Shown here in pieces: positions 17,779 through 26,663 of a DNA stretch of 64,000 nt. Numbering within the stretch: the stretch's first letter is position 1; the number at the start of each line of letters is the position of its first letter. The notes beneath the pieces are model-generated. The model saw nothing but the letters and a program-made list of their open reading frames with translations. It ran no database searches and was not told the origin of the DNA. Location: the NCBI GenBank assembly GCA_001914405.1, contig MSDW01000002.1, positions 62,001 through 126,000 of the forward strand, written 5' to 3'. This DNA comes from Candidatus Methanohalarchaeum thermophilum. GTDB lineage: Archaea; Halobacteriota; Methanonatronarchaeia; Methanonatronarchaeales; Methanonatronarchaeaceae. A program made the translations under genes and the position numbers.

Positions 17779-18777
17779 TTATCCGAAGAATATGAATGAA
17801 GCTAGTAGGGAAAGCGCACTTATTATTATGAATGCTATTGAGACTACTATAACCGGTTTTAGGCCTGCTTTTTTGAGTTCTTTGTATTTCATGTTGTATC
17901 CCATTCCAACGAATGCCAGCATGAACATCCAGTGGTAGGCGTTTTTAATGCTTTGGATTTGGGTCTCGTTGAATAGGCCAAAGCTAGCTAGTGCCATGGC
18001 CAACAGAAAACCAAATATAAATTTTGGGAATTTGTTCCAGATGTAGGTTAATTTGTTTACCTCTAGGTCAGATTCTTCTTTTTTCAAGTAAATTATGCTG
18101 TATAATAAAGCTGCTAGTCCAATAAATACATTTCTAGTCATTTTTGCTATTGTTGCAAATTTGCCTGCTGCTTCTGAAAATGCAAATCCTGCTGCTACTG
18201 CAGTTCCGGTACTAAACATGCTTATTCCTGTCCAAATGCCGTATACTTGGGTTGGAATTGAAAAGATCTTTCCTGTAAATGGATATGCAAAAACTGTGAT
18301 TGTGTCAAATAAGAGTATTGTAGCTACTGCGTATATTAGATGTCTTTCTTTAGCTTTTATTCCCCCAGTAGTTGCTATTATGGCTGAAACTCCGCATAAT
18401 GATGTTCCTACTGCAAGTAATGTACCTAATTTTTGTTTTAGATTGAATTTTCTTGCTAGGAATTCTGTCAGAAGTAAACTAAGAACTAAAAATGTTATTA
18501 TTAATGCGAACATCGTTGGACCTATCTGGAATATCCTAGATGCTACTATTCTACCTCCTAATATCACTATTCCAGTTTCCAGCCAGATTTTATAGGTATT
18601 GTTTATGCCTAGCTCTATTGAGTCTGGGAGATCTAATACGTTTGCTATCATTACTCCTAAGGCTATGGCAATTATTAGGTAACTTACATGAGGTATCTGT
18701 TGTCCGATTAACTTGGCTATTAAACCAACGGCGAATAAAAAGACTACTCCCGGTAAATTTGAAGTAATTCTTTTCAT
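17779..18777 (-). CDS. YeiH family putative sulfate/anion exporter
   Basis: The 332-residue protein has about ten membrane helices and the family signatures NTYKIWLETGIVILGGRI, LGTLLAVGTSLCGVSAIIAT and ARGTGTAVAAGF-like GISMFSTGTAVAAGFAFSEAAG. YeiH/UPF0324 proteins are predicted inner-membrane transporters; the substrate has not been proven. Length is normal (320-350). A 26-codon membrane peptide gene precedes it on the same strand and a noncoding element follows its stop. Confidence 0.85.
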   Translation of the reverse strand: MKRITSNLPGVVFLFAVGLIAKLIGQQIPHVSYLIIAIALGVMIANVLDLPDSIELGINNTYKIWLETGIVILGGRIVASRIFQIGPTMFALIITFLVLSLLLTEFLARKFNLKQKLGTLLAVGTSLCGVSAIIATTGGIKAKERHLIYAVATILLFDTITVFAYPFTGKIFSIPTQVYGIWTGISMFSTGTAVAAGFAFSEAAGKFATIAKMTRNVFIGLAALLYSIIYLKKEESDLEVNKLTYIWNKFPKFIFGFLLAMALASFGLFNETQIQSIKNAYHWMFMLAFVGMGYNMKYKELKKAGLKPVIVVSIAFIIISALSLLASFIFFG

Positions 18778-18803
18778 AAACTGGTTTCACCTCTTAATAT
18801 ACT

Positions 18804-18884
18804 CTACCATGGAACTTTTAATCCTAGTAATATAGCTGAAATTATAATTAAGCCAAATAAAAAAGCAATCCAGCCTCTATCCAT
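18804..18884 (-). CDS. Single-helix membrane peptide upstream of yeiH
   Basis: The 26-codon frame MDRGWIAFLFGLIIISAILL plus GLKVPW is one membrane helix with a charged N-terminus. AAAGG precedes the ATG by 8 bases. It lies 27 bases before the yeiH start, so co-expression as an accessory peptide is possible. Its small size makes the call uncertain. Confidence 0.45.
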   Translation of the reverse strand: MDRGWIAFLFGLIIISAILLGLKVPW

Positions 18885-18896
18885 AATAAAAACCTT

Positions 18897-19107
18897 TCTA
18901 GGTTAGTTTTTCTGTAGTTTTATAAAAATTTTGGTTAAATAGGTAATTAATTTTAATTTAATTTCTATAGAAAGAGTGAATACAGTAGATAATACTTGAT
19001 TTTGTGTTTTCTTATTTATCTAATATCAATTTAATTTGTTTAATTTTCTTTAAGTTTGATTTAGTTTTAGTAAATTTGATTTTTTTAGATTTTGTTGTTA
19101 AATCTCT
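18897..19107. other. AT-rich spacer
   Basis: Very AT-rich sequence between yeiH's leader and the solo element; I see no gene. It may hold promoters for both directions, but no single TATA box stands out. Confidence 0.3.
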
Positions 19108-19160
19108 GTGAACTATCTCCCTAATCAGAGATTTTAGGAAGAGGATTTCTCACCAAATAA
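19108..19160 (+). mobile_element. Solo hairpin element (53 bp)
   Basis: GTGAACTATCTCCCTAATC is joined by one hairpin (CCTAATC/GATTTTAGG) directly to GAGGATTTCTCACCAAATAA, and the flank is GTTAAA at 19161. It therefore has the 5' tip and 3' tip of the larger elements fused through a single stem-loop with no cargo. It sits 45 bases before the R15P isomerase start and may affect its leader. Confidence 0.6.
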
Positions 19161-19205
19161 GTTAAAAGCATTGGGTTTATTTTCGAACAAAATCAACCTT
19201 TAGAT

Positions 19206-20042
19206 ATGGATGTAGAAGAAACAATCCAAAAAATAGAGAATATAGAGATACAAGGAGCTTGTTCTATTGCAAAAGCAGGTGTTAATCTACTGAAAGAGGC
19301 TATGAAAAAAGAAAAAAACGAAAAGATCAATGAAATAGTAGAAAAGTTAAAAAATGCAAGACCAACTGAGCCTCTTCTTTTCAATTCAATAGATTATGTC
19401 AAAAAATATGGAAACCACGATAGAGTTATCAAACATATTGAAGAATCAAAGAGAACTATAGCAATAAATTCACTAGATGTAATAGGAGATAAATCTGTTT
19501 TATACACTCATTGTCATTCCTCTACTGTAATGGATGCAATTAAGTTAGCTGGGGATAAAAACGATATTTCAGTTAGGGCAACAGAAACTAGGCCGCTTTA
19601 CCAAGGGAGGAAAACCGCTAGAGAACTTTCTGAAGCTGGAATTCCAGTCAAATTTTATGTGGATAGTGGAGGGAGACTGGCTCTAAAGGAATCTGAAGCG
19701 ATGTTAATAGGTGCAGATGCGATTACGGAAGGAGGAAAGGTGGTTAACAAGATAGGTAGTGAAGTATTCGCCGAAGTCGCCCAAAATCTCGGAGTACCGG
19801 TCTATGTTCTCGCCGATTCCTGGAAAGCCGATACTAATTCGAAATTCAAATATGATAAGAATCTTGAAAGAAGAAATAAAGAAGAAATCTGGCCAGTTCC
19901 CCCAAAAAATGTAGAAATAGTTAATTATGCCTTTGAACATGTATCGCCCAGTGTTATAGATGGAATAATATCAGAGATCGGTTTGCATAACCCAAAAGAA
20001 TTTATAGAGATAGCAAACAAAAAATATCCTAAGGTACTATAA
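19206..20042 (+). CDS. Ribose-1,5-bisphosphate isomerase
   Basis: The 278-residue protein belongs to the eIF2B-alpha-like family. It converts ribose 1,5-bisphosphate to ribulose 1,5-bisphosphate in the archaeal AMP pathway. The catalytic Cys is in LYTHCHSSTVMDAI and the Asp in LIGADAITEGG; RATETRPLYQGRKTARELSEAGIPV forms the substrate pocket. Family length is about 280-330, so this is slightly short at the N-terminus. It overlaps the RuBisCO start by one base (TAATGG), and AMP phosphorylase follows, giving the full pathway in order. Confidence 0.92.
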   Translation: MDVEETIQKIENIEIQGACSIAKAGVNLLKEAMKKEKNEKINEIVEKLKNARPTEPLLFNSIDYVKKYGNHDRVIKHIEESKRTIAINSLDVIGDKSVLYTHCHSSTVMDAIKLAGDKNDISVRATETRPLYQGRKTARELSEAGIPVKFYVDSGGRLALKESEAMLIGADAITEGGKVVNKIGSEVFAEVAQNLGVPVYVLADSWKADTNSKFKYDKNLERRNKEEIWPVPPKNVEIVNYAFEHVSPSVIDGIISEIGLHNPKEFIEIANKKYPKVL

Positions 20043-21307
20043 TGGATTCTATGAATTATCTAGATTATGTTGATCCTGGGTATAGAACTAAAGATCACGA
20101 ATTAACCTGTACGTACTATCTTGAACACAGTAAAGATATTGATTTTAGATGGGCTGCAGGTGCTATTGCTGCTGAATCTTCTATTGGAACATGGACCTCT
20201 CTTTCTACGATGAAAGAGAATATCAAGGAACTAGCAGCTAGGGTCTACAGATTAGATAAAGAAAATAATACCATAAAAGTAGCTTATCCTCCAGAAGTTT
20301 TTGAAGCTGGAAATATGCCCCAAATACTGAGTTCTATTACCGGGAATATATACGGTCTCGAAGAACTGAGGCGTCTTAGGCTTTTAGATGTTTCATTTCC
20401 TAGAGATCTAACTGAAAAATTCCTAGGCCCCAATTTAGGAATAAATGAAATAAAAAATAGAGTAGGAGCAAAAGACAGGCCCTTAGTAGGTACTATAGTA
20501 AAACCTAAGCTTGGTCTAAACTCCGAAGATCATTCCAAAGTAGCTAAGAAGAGCTGGAAAAATGGCCTTGATATAGTTAAGGACGATGAAAATCTCACCA
20601 GTATGCAGTTTAATGAATTCGATGAAAGAGTTGTTAAAACCCTAGAAAAAAAGCATTTGGTAGAAGAAAAAACTGGGGAAAAGAAGTTATATTTTCCAAA
20701 TGTCACGGCTCCTGTTTCAGAGATGAAAAGAAGAGCAGATCTAGTAATAGAAAATGGCGGAAAATATGTCATGATAGACATTTTGACCGCCGGATTTTCA
20801 AGTTTACAAGAAATAAGAGACTATTTAGAGAAAAAAGATAGAGATATTGGTATACATGCTCATAGAGCTCAGCATGCTGCGTATACTCGCCTCAAAGACC
20901 ATGGTATCTCAATGCTTTCTATTGCAAAGTTCGCCAGATTGGTTGGCGTTGATAATCTACATTCTGGAACAGTGATTGGAAAAATGGAGGGCCAAGAAAG
21001 TGAAGTTAAAAGAATCTATAGTTTCTTAAGAAGCGACTGGTATGATAAAAAAACGACTATACCAGTTGCATCCGGAGGTCTTCATCCGGGCCTTGTTCCA
21101 AAGGTCGTAGAACTACTTGGACGAGATATCGTTATACAGGCAGGTGGAGGAGTACATGGCCATCCAAGTGGTACTGAAGCTGGATCAAAAGCTCTAAGAG
21201 ATGCAGCAGATGCAGTTATGGAAGGAATAAGCCTAAATGAAAAATCCAAAAAAAGCTCAGAACTTAAAAAAGCCCTAAATAAATGGGGGCCAAAAAAAAG
21301 TAACTAA
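20042..21307 (+). CDS. rbcL: Form III RuBisCO large subunit
   Basis: The 421-residue protein carboxylates ribulose 1,5-bisphosphate to two 3-phosphoglycerates. Active-site elements are all visible: GTIVKPKLGL (Lys), GLDIVKDDENLTSMQFN (carbamylated Lys, Asp, Glu), HAHRAQHAAYTR, HSGTVIGKMEG (loop 6 Lys), ASGGLHPGLVP and QAGGGVHGHPSGTEAG. Sequence style and operon (R15P isomerase, AMP phosphorylase) mark form III, which serves nucleotide salvage rather than the Calvin cycle. Start overlaps the preceding stop. Confidence 0.96.
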   Translation: MDSMNYLDYVDPGYRTKDHELTCTYYLEHSKDIDFRWAAGAIAAESSIGTWTSLSTMKENIKELAARVYRLDKENNTIKVAYPPEVFEAGNMPQILSSITGNIYGLEELRRLRLLDVSFPRDLTEKFLGPNLGINEIKNRVGAKDRPLVGTIVKPKLGLNSEDHSKVAKKSWKNGLDIVKDDENLTSMQFNEFDERVVKTLEKKHLVEEKTGEKKLYFPNVTAPVSEMKRRADLVIENGGKYVMIDILTAGFSSLQEIRDYLEKKDRDIGIHAHRAQHAAYTRLKDHGISMLSIAKFARLVGVDNLHSGTVIGKMEGQESEVKRIYSFLRSDWYDKKTTIPVASGGLHPGLVPKVVELLGRDIVIQAGGGVHGHPSGTEAGSKALRDAADAVMEGISLNEKSKKSSELKKALNKWGPKKSN

Positions 21308-21500
21308 TATCATTATTTAGACAAAAGATAATTTGTCTCTATCGGCCTAAAGCTAATACATATACCGTTTAGATACATAAACAGAGTATTCATTAATTTT
21401 AAATTAACTAAAAAAAGTTTGATACCTAAAAAATCAATTCTAATTGATTTATATTATCTAAATTGGATTTTATGTCCTGAGAGAGGTGGTAGAAATTAAG

Positions 21501-22973
21501 TTGAAGGTAAAAAATATTGACATGGAAGCAAGCTCCCCTATAGTCATCTTAAACAAAAAGGATGCAGAAGAACTTGGATTAAATCCTTTAGACAGAATTG
21601 AAATAGATACAAGTGACAATCATCTAGTTGGAGTAGTAGATATCACTGATAAAATGGTTGAAGAAGGTGAAATTGGAGTTAGTGGCGGTATCGAAGAAAT
21701 TGAAGGATTAGTAGATGTTACTCTCGCTTCAAGACCAAAATCAGTTGAACATATAAGAAGCAAATTAGATGACAAAGAGTTATCGGAAAAAGATTTCTAC
21801 GAAATTGTTGAAGACATCTATTACAATAGACTGAGCGATGTCGAATTAGGTGGTTATGTCTCAGGAACATACACCAATGGGTTATCACTTGAAGAAACTG
21901 TCTATTTGACAAAGGCTATGACTGATATTGGAGATATAATAACTTGGAATGACGAAATAATAGCTGACAAGCACTCTATCGGTGGTGTAGCAGGCAATAG
22001 AGTAACACCTATTACAGTTCCAATAGTCGCTGCTGCAGGCATAAAAATACCTAAAACATCTTCAAGAGCTATAACTTCACCTGCAGGAACTGCCGACACC
22101 ATGGAAGTCTTTTGTGATGTCGATTTTTCAATAGAAAAAATTAAAGAAATAGTTAATGAAAAAAATGGCTGTCTAGTATGGGGTGGATCCGTTAAACTCT
22201 CCCCCGTAGACGACCAAATAATAAGAGCAGAAAATCCACTATCAGTTGACCCTAAAGGCCAAGTAATAGCTTCAGTTCTCTCTAAGAAAAAAAGTGCAGG
22301 CTCAAATAGAGTTCTAATAGATATACCCTATGGAGAAAGCTCTAAAGTTGAAAATATAGCAGAAGCAAGAGACATAGCAGAAAGATTCAAAAAAGTTGGC
22401 TCAGAACTAGATATAAAGATCAAATGCACCATCACCCGAGGACATGAACCAATAGGAAAAGGTATAGGCCCAGTACTCGAAGCTATCGACATACTAAAAG
22501 TACTCAAAAACAATGGCCCAAGTGATCTCAAAGTAAAAAGTGCCAAATTAGCCGAAATAATCCTAGACATGTGCAACTCCAAAAAAAACGCTATAGACAT
22601 ACTTGAAAGTGGAAAAGCACTAGAAAAATTCAGAGAAATCATAGAAGCTCAAAACGGTTCTCCCAAAATCGAAGCTAAAGACCTCCAACCAGGAAAACAT
22701 AAGACCAAAATAAGATCCTGCAGATCAGGAATAGTAACCCACATAAACAATAACCTCATCAGCAAAATAGCTAGACACGCTGGAGCCCCTAAAGACAAAG
22801 GAGCAGGAATAAAACTCAAAAAAAAGGTTAACGACAAAGTAAATGAAAACGAAGAACTATTTACAATCTTCGCAGAAAACAATACAAAACTAAAAAACGC
22901 AGAAAGAATAACAGATGGATGTGAAGCTGTCCGCGTAAGAGGAGAAAAAGAATCACTAGTAGAACAAATTTAA
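21501..22973 (+). CDS. deoA: AMP phosphorylase
   Basis: This enzyme releases the base from AMP (also CMP, UMP) using phosphate, making ribose 1,5-bisphosphate for the isomerase and RuBisCO upstream. It has an archaeal N-terminal domain (KNIDMEASSPIVILNKKDAEELGL), then the thymidine-phosphorylase fold: DKHSIGGVAGNRVTP, KTSSRAITSPAGTADTMEV, GGSVKLSPVDDQIIRAE. About 490 residues. I prefer the TTG at 21501 because family members start here and GAGGTGG lies upstream; a GTG at 21486 would sit within that site. Confidence 0.92.
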   Translation: MKVKNIDMEASSPIVILNKKDAEELGLNPLDRIEIDTSDNHLVGVVDITDKMVEEGEIGVSGGIEEIEGLVDVTLASRPKSVEHIRSKLDDKELSEKDFYEIVEDIYYNRLSDVELGGYVSGTYTNGLSLEETVYLTKAMTDIGDIITWNDEIIADKHSIGGVAGNRVTPITVPIVAAAGIKIPKTSSRAITSPAGTADTMEVFCDVDFSIEKIKEIVNEKNGCLVWGGSVKLSPVDDQIIRAENPLSVDPKGQVIASVLSKKKSAGSNRVLIDIPYGESSKVENIAEARDIAERFKKVGSELDIKIKCTITRGHEPIGKGIGPVLEAIDILKVLKNNGPSDLKVKSAKLAEIILDMCNSKKNAIDILESGKALEKFREIIEAQNGSPKIEAKDLQPGKHKTKIRSCRSGIVTHINNNLISKIARHAGAPKDKGAGIKLKKKVNDKVNENEELFTIFAENNTKLKNAERITDGCEAVRVRGEKESLVEQI

Positions 22974-23289
22974 AAACCCATAAATACTCTAAAAAAACAA
23001 AAATAAATAAAATATCAAAGATAATTACACCAATATTTGTTTCAATTTAATCTAATAGATTATCAGATTTCTCCAGGGTAATTCCAAGAATTAACACCTA
23101 ATTCACTAACTTAAATGTATTTAAAGGAATCAAAACACTTAAAAGTTAATTGTATAGCAAATTTCAGGGATATCACAAAAACCACTCCAAGACCAAAAGA
23201 CATCTCCCCTACATCACCTAAAGAAAGATGTGCGTATCATCTAAGCTAGGTAACACGAAACTTACTGCCTTTCCAGTTCCCATAAGAGG
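22974..23289. other. AT-rich intergenic region
   Basis: No gene supported. A short, C-rich plus strand around 23165-23215 hints at a decayed element, but no hairpin tip can be recognised. Confidence 0.3.
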
Positions 23290-23416
23290 TTAAAAATAGG
23301 AATCAAAAATAACACCTAATGCCATTCCAATTGCAATCCAGAGCGCAAAGTCATCTACTGCAAAACTAATAGCAACTCCGAACGAAAAACCAAACAAAAG
23401 GCCTCTATCCCTTATT
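23290..23416 (-). pseudogene. Small glycine-rich membrane protein remnant
   Basis: The frame reads IRDRGLLFGFSFGVAISFAV then DDFALWIAIGMALGVIFDSYF and stop. Two short hydrophobic helices with small residues resemble the product at 24995-25207. No ATG, GTG with ribosome site is seen (a TTG is possible), so it may be a fragment. Confidence 0.35.
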
Positions 23417-23552
23417 TAAAATATTATTAAAACTCTTCTTTATCTTTAGTACCCTCTAATCAACTTTAGCTTTTATATTAGATTTAGCTAACAATTTATA
23501 TTAATTTATTGATTGAAATAGGGATAAAAACTGAAAACAAAAAACTCAAGGT

Positions 23553-24683
23553 TCACTCAGAGTCTTCAAAGTTCTTAAATCTACTTTTGATGAAAACCAG
23601 CAAACTTAGAGAGATTACAGTAGTTACCACATATATAGAAGCTAAAATAACCATAGATCCCTTTAATTGGTAGTAACCGGCGAAAGTATCTATAAAACCA
23701 TGTAAAAAGATCAAAACACCTAATGATTTTAATCCCCAGCCATTCTTGTAGGCGTAAGCCATTATAGCCGTAGAACAACCGTGAAACAAAGTAATTATGA
23801 ATCTCTCATACAAACCCAAAAGATTCCAGTTTAAAGAAAAAACTGTCGTTGGAGTCTGAGCGGCAAAAATACTTATTAAAGGAATTCCAACAGCCTCAGC
23901 CAAACCAAAACCTATACCAATAAAAGCCGCAGCTTCGATAGATCTTTTTTTCGCAAAAGGATATCTAATTGACTGCTGAAAACCTCCAGCCACAAAACCA
24001 ATCCACAAAGATGCTGCAACAACAAAGACACCTCCCCTCGCCAAAATACCAGCATTAGAATTAATACCCATTAACATAAACACTGAATTCTGAATAACCG
24101 GCTGAACAACAAGAGTAACAACCAAGAGCAAAACACCTAAACCTATCTCCTTGACCCTCATCTTCTTGAAACCAAGAAAATAAAACGCTAGTAACCCAAA
24201 AATACCTCCAAGAGCCGGAAACACAATATTCAATAAATTTGACCCTAATTTACCAATGAAACCAGTAGCACCATCTTTCACATCCACATCCGTAACTTGT
24301 AGACCACTGATCTGATAGCCCTCTGTTGTATTACTAAGAACAACCCTAATCGTTAAATCCGCATCTTCAAATTCATAGTCATAATAGGCACCAATATAAG
24401 TTCCTTGAATCTCTTCCTCCCTATCAAACTCATAATCTATCGGTTCCCCATACTTAGAGACTAAATTCTGTCTAAAAGAAGTAAAACCATCTTCATCAAA
24501 AGCTTCAACCATCTGATCACTAAGATAAGCCTCAAAAGCAGAATAATCATTATCATCCAAGCCCTGCAAAAAAGAATCCGTCACCTCATCATAAGGTTTC
24601 TGAGCAACCACACCAGAAACCAAAAAAGAAGAAAATAGAACCAATAAAACCAAAATAATTAATTTCTTATCTATAAACCTCAT
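23553..24683 (-). CDS. DUF3887-like domain fused to YhfC-type intramembrane protease
   Basis: The 376-residue protein starts MRFIDKKLIILVLLVLFSSF (signal/anchor), followed by an extracellular domain (KPYDEVTDSFLQGLDDNDYSAFEAYLSDQM..., about residues 28-140) like DUF3887, which often precedes membrane modules. The C-terminal half has about seven helices with IEAAAFIGIGFGLAEAVGIP (Glu), ERFIITLFHGCSTAIMAYAY and FLHGFIDTFAGYY (His residues), the pattern of YhfC/glutamic-type intramembrane proteases related to CPBP. Substrate unknown. The start at 24683 leaves off an unlikely upstream extension. Confidence 0.7.
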   Translation of the reverse strand: MRFIDKKLIILVLLVLFSSFLVSGVVAQKPYDEVTDSFLQGLDDNDYSAFEAYLSDQMVEAFDEDGFTSFRQNLVSKYGEPIDYEFDREEEIQGTYIGAYYDYEFEDADLTIRVVLSNTTEGYQISGLQVTDVDVKDGATGFIGKLGSNLLNIVFPALGGIFGLLAFYFLGFKKMRVKEIGLGVLLLVVTLVVQPVIQNSVFMLMGINSNAGILARGGVFVVAASLWIGFVAGGFQQSIRYPFAKKRSIEAAAFIGIGFGLAEAVGIPLISIFAAQTPTTVFSLNWNLLGLYERFIITLFHGCSTAIMAYAYKNGWGLKSLGVLIFLHGFIDTFAGYYQLKGSMVILASIYVVTTVISLSLLVFIKSRFKNFEDSE

Positions 24684-24833
24684 TATATCAATCACCGAAC
24701 ACCTAAAAAATATTCTTATACTTAGAATATTATACACACTAAAGATAAAAGGATTTCGATACAAGACCTTCACAGACTCCTCACACTTATCTACAGAAAC
24801 CCAATAAGCTAGGCCTCTCCCACAAACTCATCA

Positions 24834-24882
24834 GTCAACTACCCCTCCTAATCAGAAACCGGAAAAATGTTTCCAATCAACC
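24834..24882 (+). mobile_element. Solo hairpin element (degenerate)
   Basis: GTCAACTACCCCTCCTAATC starts the element, a weak stem follows, then TTTCCAATCAACC and the flank GATAAA at 24883. This is the cargo-free form seen at 19108 and 25209, with more mutations. Confidence 0.5.
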
Positions 24883-24994
24883 GATAAAATGGCCTCATCA
24901 CCAAAAAATAACACCAAAATAACTTAATTATTAAAATAAATGTATCCTCACACTAAAAACAAGCTCTTATCCAACCATTACGATAAAAAGTATA

Positions 24995-25207
24995 TCACTC
25001 TTTCTCTCGTTCCTCAAAGTAGCTAGCTAAAAAGATAAGCAACATCCCCGAAGCAAGTCCAATTCCACCTCCTAAAAAAGAACATATTAGACAATTACCG
25101 TCCAAAGCCCAAGCTCCCAACACTCCTAGGGCCATACCTACAACAGCACCAATCCCTAACCTTATAAAAGCCAACTCAACAAAGCCTTCTCCCAGATCCG
25201 TTCTGCT
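24995..25207 (-). CDS. Small two-helix membrane protein, 5' end uncertain
   Basis: The frame reads LAFIRLGIGAVVGMALGVLG, AWALDGNCLICSFLGGGIGL, then ASGMLLIFLASYFEEREKE and stop: two glycine-rich membrane helices with two cysteines between. There is no ATG at the start; TTG near 25169 is possible. Its 5' side abuts the solo element at 25209, which may have cut it. Family unknown. Confidence 0.45.
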   Translation of the reverse strand, partial: SRTDLGEGFVELAFIRLGIGAVVGMALGVLGAWALDGNCLICSFLGGGIGLASGMLLIFLASYFEEREKE

Positions 25208-25208
25208 A

Positions 25209-25263
25209 GTGAACTACCCCTACCTAATCAAAAGATTTAGGAAGGTGCCTTCTCAGTCAAATA
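25209..25263 (+). mobile_element. Solo hairpin element (55 bp)
   Basis: GTGAACTACCCCTACCTAATC and GATTTAGGAAGGTG form one stem, followed by CCTTCTCAGTCAAATA and the flank GATAAA. Both tips are well conserved and nothing lies between them. The TGA stop of the next minus-strand gene (25257-25259) is inside the element. Confidence 0.65.
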
Positions 25264-25715
25264 GATAAACTAATAAGAACTCCAAAAACTAGGCTATAAA
25301 CCACCATCTCAACTTGAGTCTTCCAAAAAACCTCTTTTTTGACATATTTCTTCTTCATATATACAAATCCCTCAATGTTACTAGGAAAAGGAGCAGCAGA
25401 TGATAAATCAGTGTAAATAAACATCAAACCCGCAAAAAATAGAAACCTAATTCCTAAAGAAAAATCAGCAATTGTTCCAATTAAAGGAATAAGCAAAACC
25501 GACATCAATAACCCTCTAACTAACTGAGCCGGCAACACCCTCCTAACCGTAAAACCTGTCTCTCCCTCTTCCTCAGGAGAAACTAAAAAATCCAATAATC
25601 TATCAGATCCCACATAAAGATTCTTACTGATACTATACGCAATCATTCCAGCCACAAAATAAGAAACCACATGAAAAAAAACAAAAAACAAAACAAACCC
25701 AACATAACCAATCAT
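25257..25715 (-). CDS. Multi-pass membrane protein, unknown
   Basis: The 152-residue protein has four predicted helices (IGYVGFVLFFVFFHVVSYFV, RGLLMSVLLIPLIGTIADFSL, RFLFFAGLMFIYTDL, VEMVVYSLVFGVLISLSI) and a hydrophilic loop (SPEEEGETGFTVRRVLP). I do not recognise the family. Its stop and last residue or two are supplied by the solo element at its 3' end, so its native C-terminus may have been changed slightly. Confidence 0.6.
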   Translation of the reverse strand: MIGYVGFVLFFVFFHVVSYFVAGMIAYSISKNLYVGSDRLLDFLVSPEEEGETGFTVRRVLPAQLVRGLLMSVLLIPLIGTIADFSLGIRFLFFAGLMFIYTDLSSAAPFPSNIEGFVYMKKKYVKKEVFWKTQVEMVVYSLVFGVLISLSI

Positions 25716-25874
25716 AACTCACTAAAAATATACTTAAAAAACACATAAATAACTATCGACAAAACTATAAACCCCTTATAAAAAGAGGTCCAAAAACTCA
25801 AAAATAGATGAAAAGCCCCATCATTGATAAAAGTGTTATAAAAACCCAAAAATCGCCAATTTTGTTGTACAAAC

Positions 25875-25884
25875 CTTATAAATG
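25875..25884 (+). promoter_or_regulatory. TATA-like box
   Basis: CCTTATAAATG lies about 30-50 bases before the toxin-like gene and fits an archaeal TATA box. Promoter use is unproven because the gene itself is frameshifted. Confidence 0.35.
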
Positions 25885-25926
25885 ACAATTTATTATTTTT
25901 AAGTAAGCTTGGGATTCAATCAGGGG

Positions 25927-26209
25927 ATGAAGCTAGAAATACCTAGGTCACAGGAAAAGAAGTTAAGTAAATTGGATAAATCGATTAGAGAAAGAATTAA
26001 GAAGAAATTAAATGAAATAGAGAATAAAGTAGACGATTTGGGCTTGGATCCTAAGAAAGTAATAGAAAAACCATTAAGAGGAAAATTATCTGGTCGTTGG
26101 CAACAAGGAGTTGGGGGACTATATGCTTTGGTTCAAAATTGATAGAGAAAAAGATATTTTGTATCTTGAAGCTGTTTATCACAAAGAAGAAGCGGAGAAA
26201 CATTATTGA
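25927..26209 (+). pseudogene. RelE/ParE-type toxin, frameshifted
   Basis: MKLEIPRSQEKKLSKLDKSI and KPLRGKLSGRWQQGVG match the RelE-like mRNA interferase fold. A run of five G (near 26111-26116) shifts the frame; removing one G restores GDYMLWFKIDREKDILYLEA and VYHKEEAEKHY, the normal end. So it is a single-base frameshift in a homopolymer, either decay or a read error. The antitoxin-like gene next to it is convergent, which is unusual for a toxin-antitoxin pair. Confidence 0.65.
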
Positions 26210-26213
26210 AAAA

Positions 26214-26468
26214 CTATAGTTCTTCTTTTACCTCACTCCAAGACCTAGTTTTTCCTTCTTCAATGTCTTTTTCACTCTTCATAATCTGTTTTATCGCTTC
26301 CTTTGAGACACCTTGCTCTTTGAGCTCTTGCTTTAGCTTTTGTTTTTCATAGCATTCGGCCATTTTGTTGAGTAACTCGTCATAGGTTTCTCCTTTATTG
26401 CCTAGTCTATCTATTTTTTCTTTTGTTTTTTCACTTACTGGGATCCTCTTATTTTTTTGAGCATTCAT
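26214..26468 (-). CDS. Ribbon-helix-helix antitoxin-like protein
   Basis: The 84-residue protein has an N-terminal RHH-like segment (KRIPVSEKTKEKIDRLGNKG, ETYDELLNKMAECYEKQKL) and a charged helical tail ending TRSWSEVKEEL, which could neutralise a toxin. Family resembles archaeal VapB/DUF7557 antitoxins. It ends 5 bases from the toxin-like gene on the other strand, so the two may not be a classical operon. Confidence 0.6.
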   Translation of the reverse strand: MNAQKNKRIPVSEKTKEKIDRLGNKGETYDELLNKMAECYEKQKLKQELKEQGVSKEAIKQIMKSEKDIEEGKTRSWSEVKEEL

Positions 26469-26577
26469 AATCTTACCAAATATCTTAGGTTTTTATATTT
26501 TTACAAATTATGTCAATTATTCAAACTATATTAATTATTGTAAACATTTAAAAATTGCGGTATATGTGGTAAACTTA

Positions 26578-26655
26578 TGACATTCTCCCAAAGCCTAAGA
26601 GGCGTTGGGCTTCCAGCCAATTCAGGGGATTTTCCTCCGCTTATCTAGCTTGATG
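26578..26655 (-). repeat. Right-end scar of a TnpB-type element
   Basis: On + it reads TGACATTCTCCCAAAGCC, an inverted word AAGAGGCGTTGGG, then CTTCC. This is the right-end/omega-RNA tail form seen at 55556 (TGACTTCTCCCATGGC...GTGGGG). No tnpB remains. It sits where the Orc1/Cdc6 fragment loses its C-terminus, so the insertion may have truncated that gene. Confidence 0.5.
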
Positions 26656-26663
26656 TACAGAGG

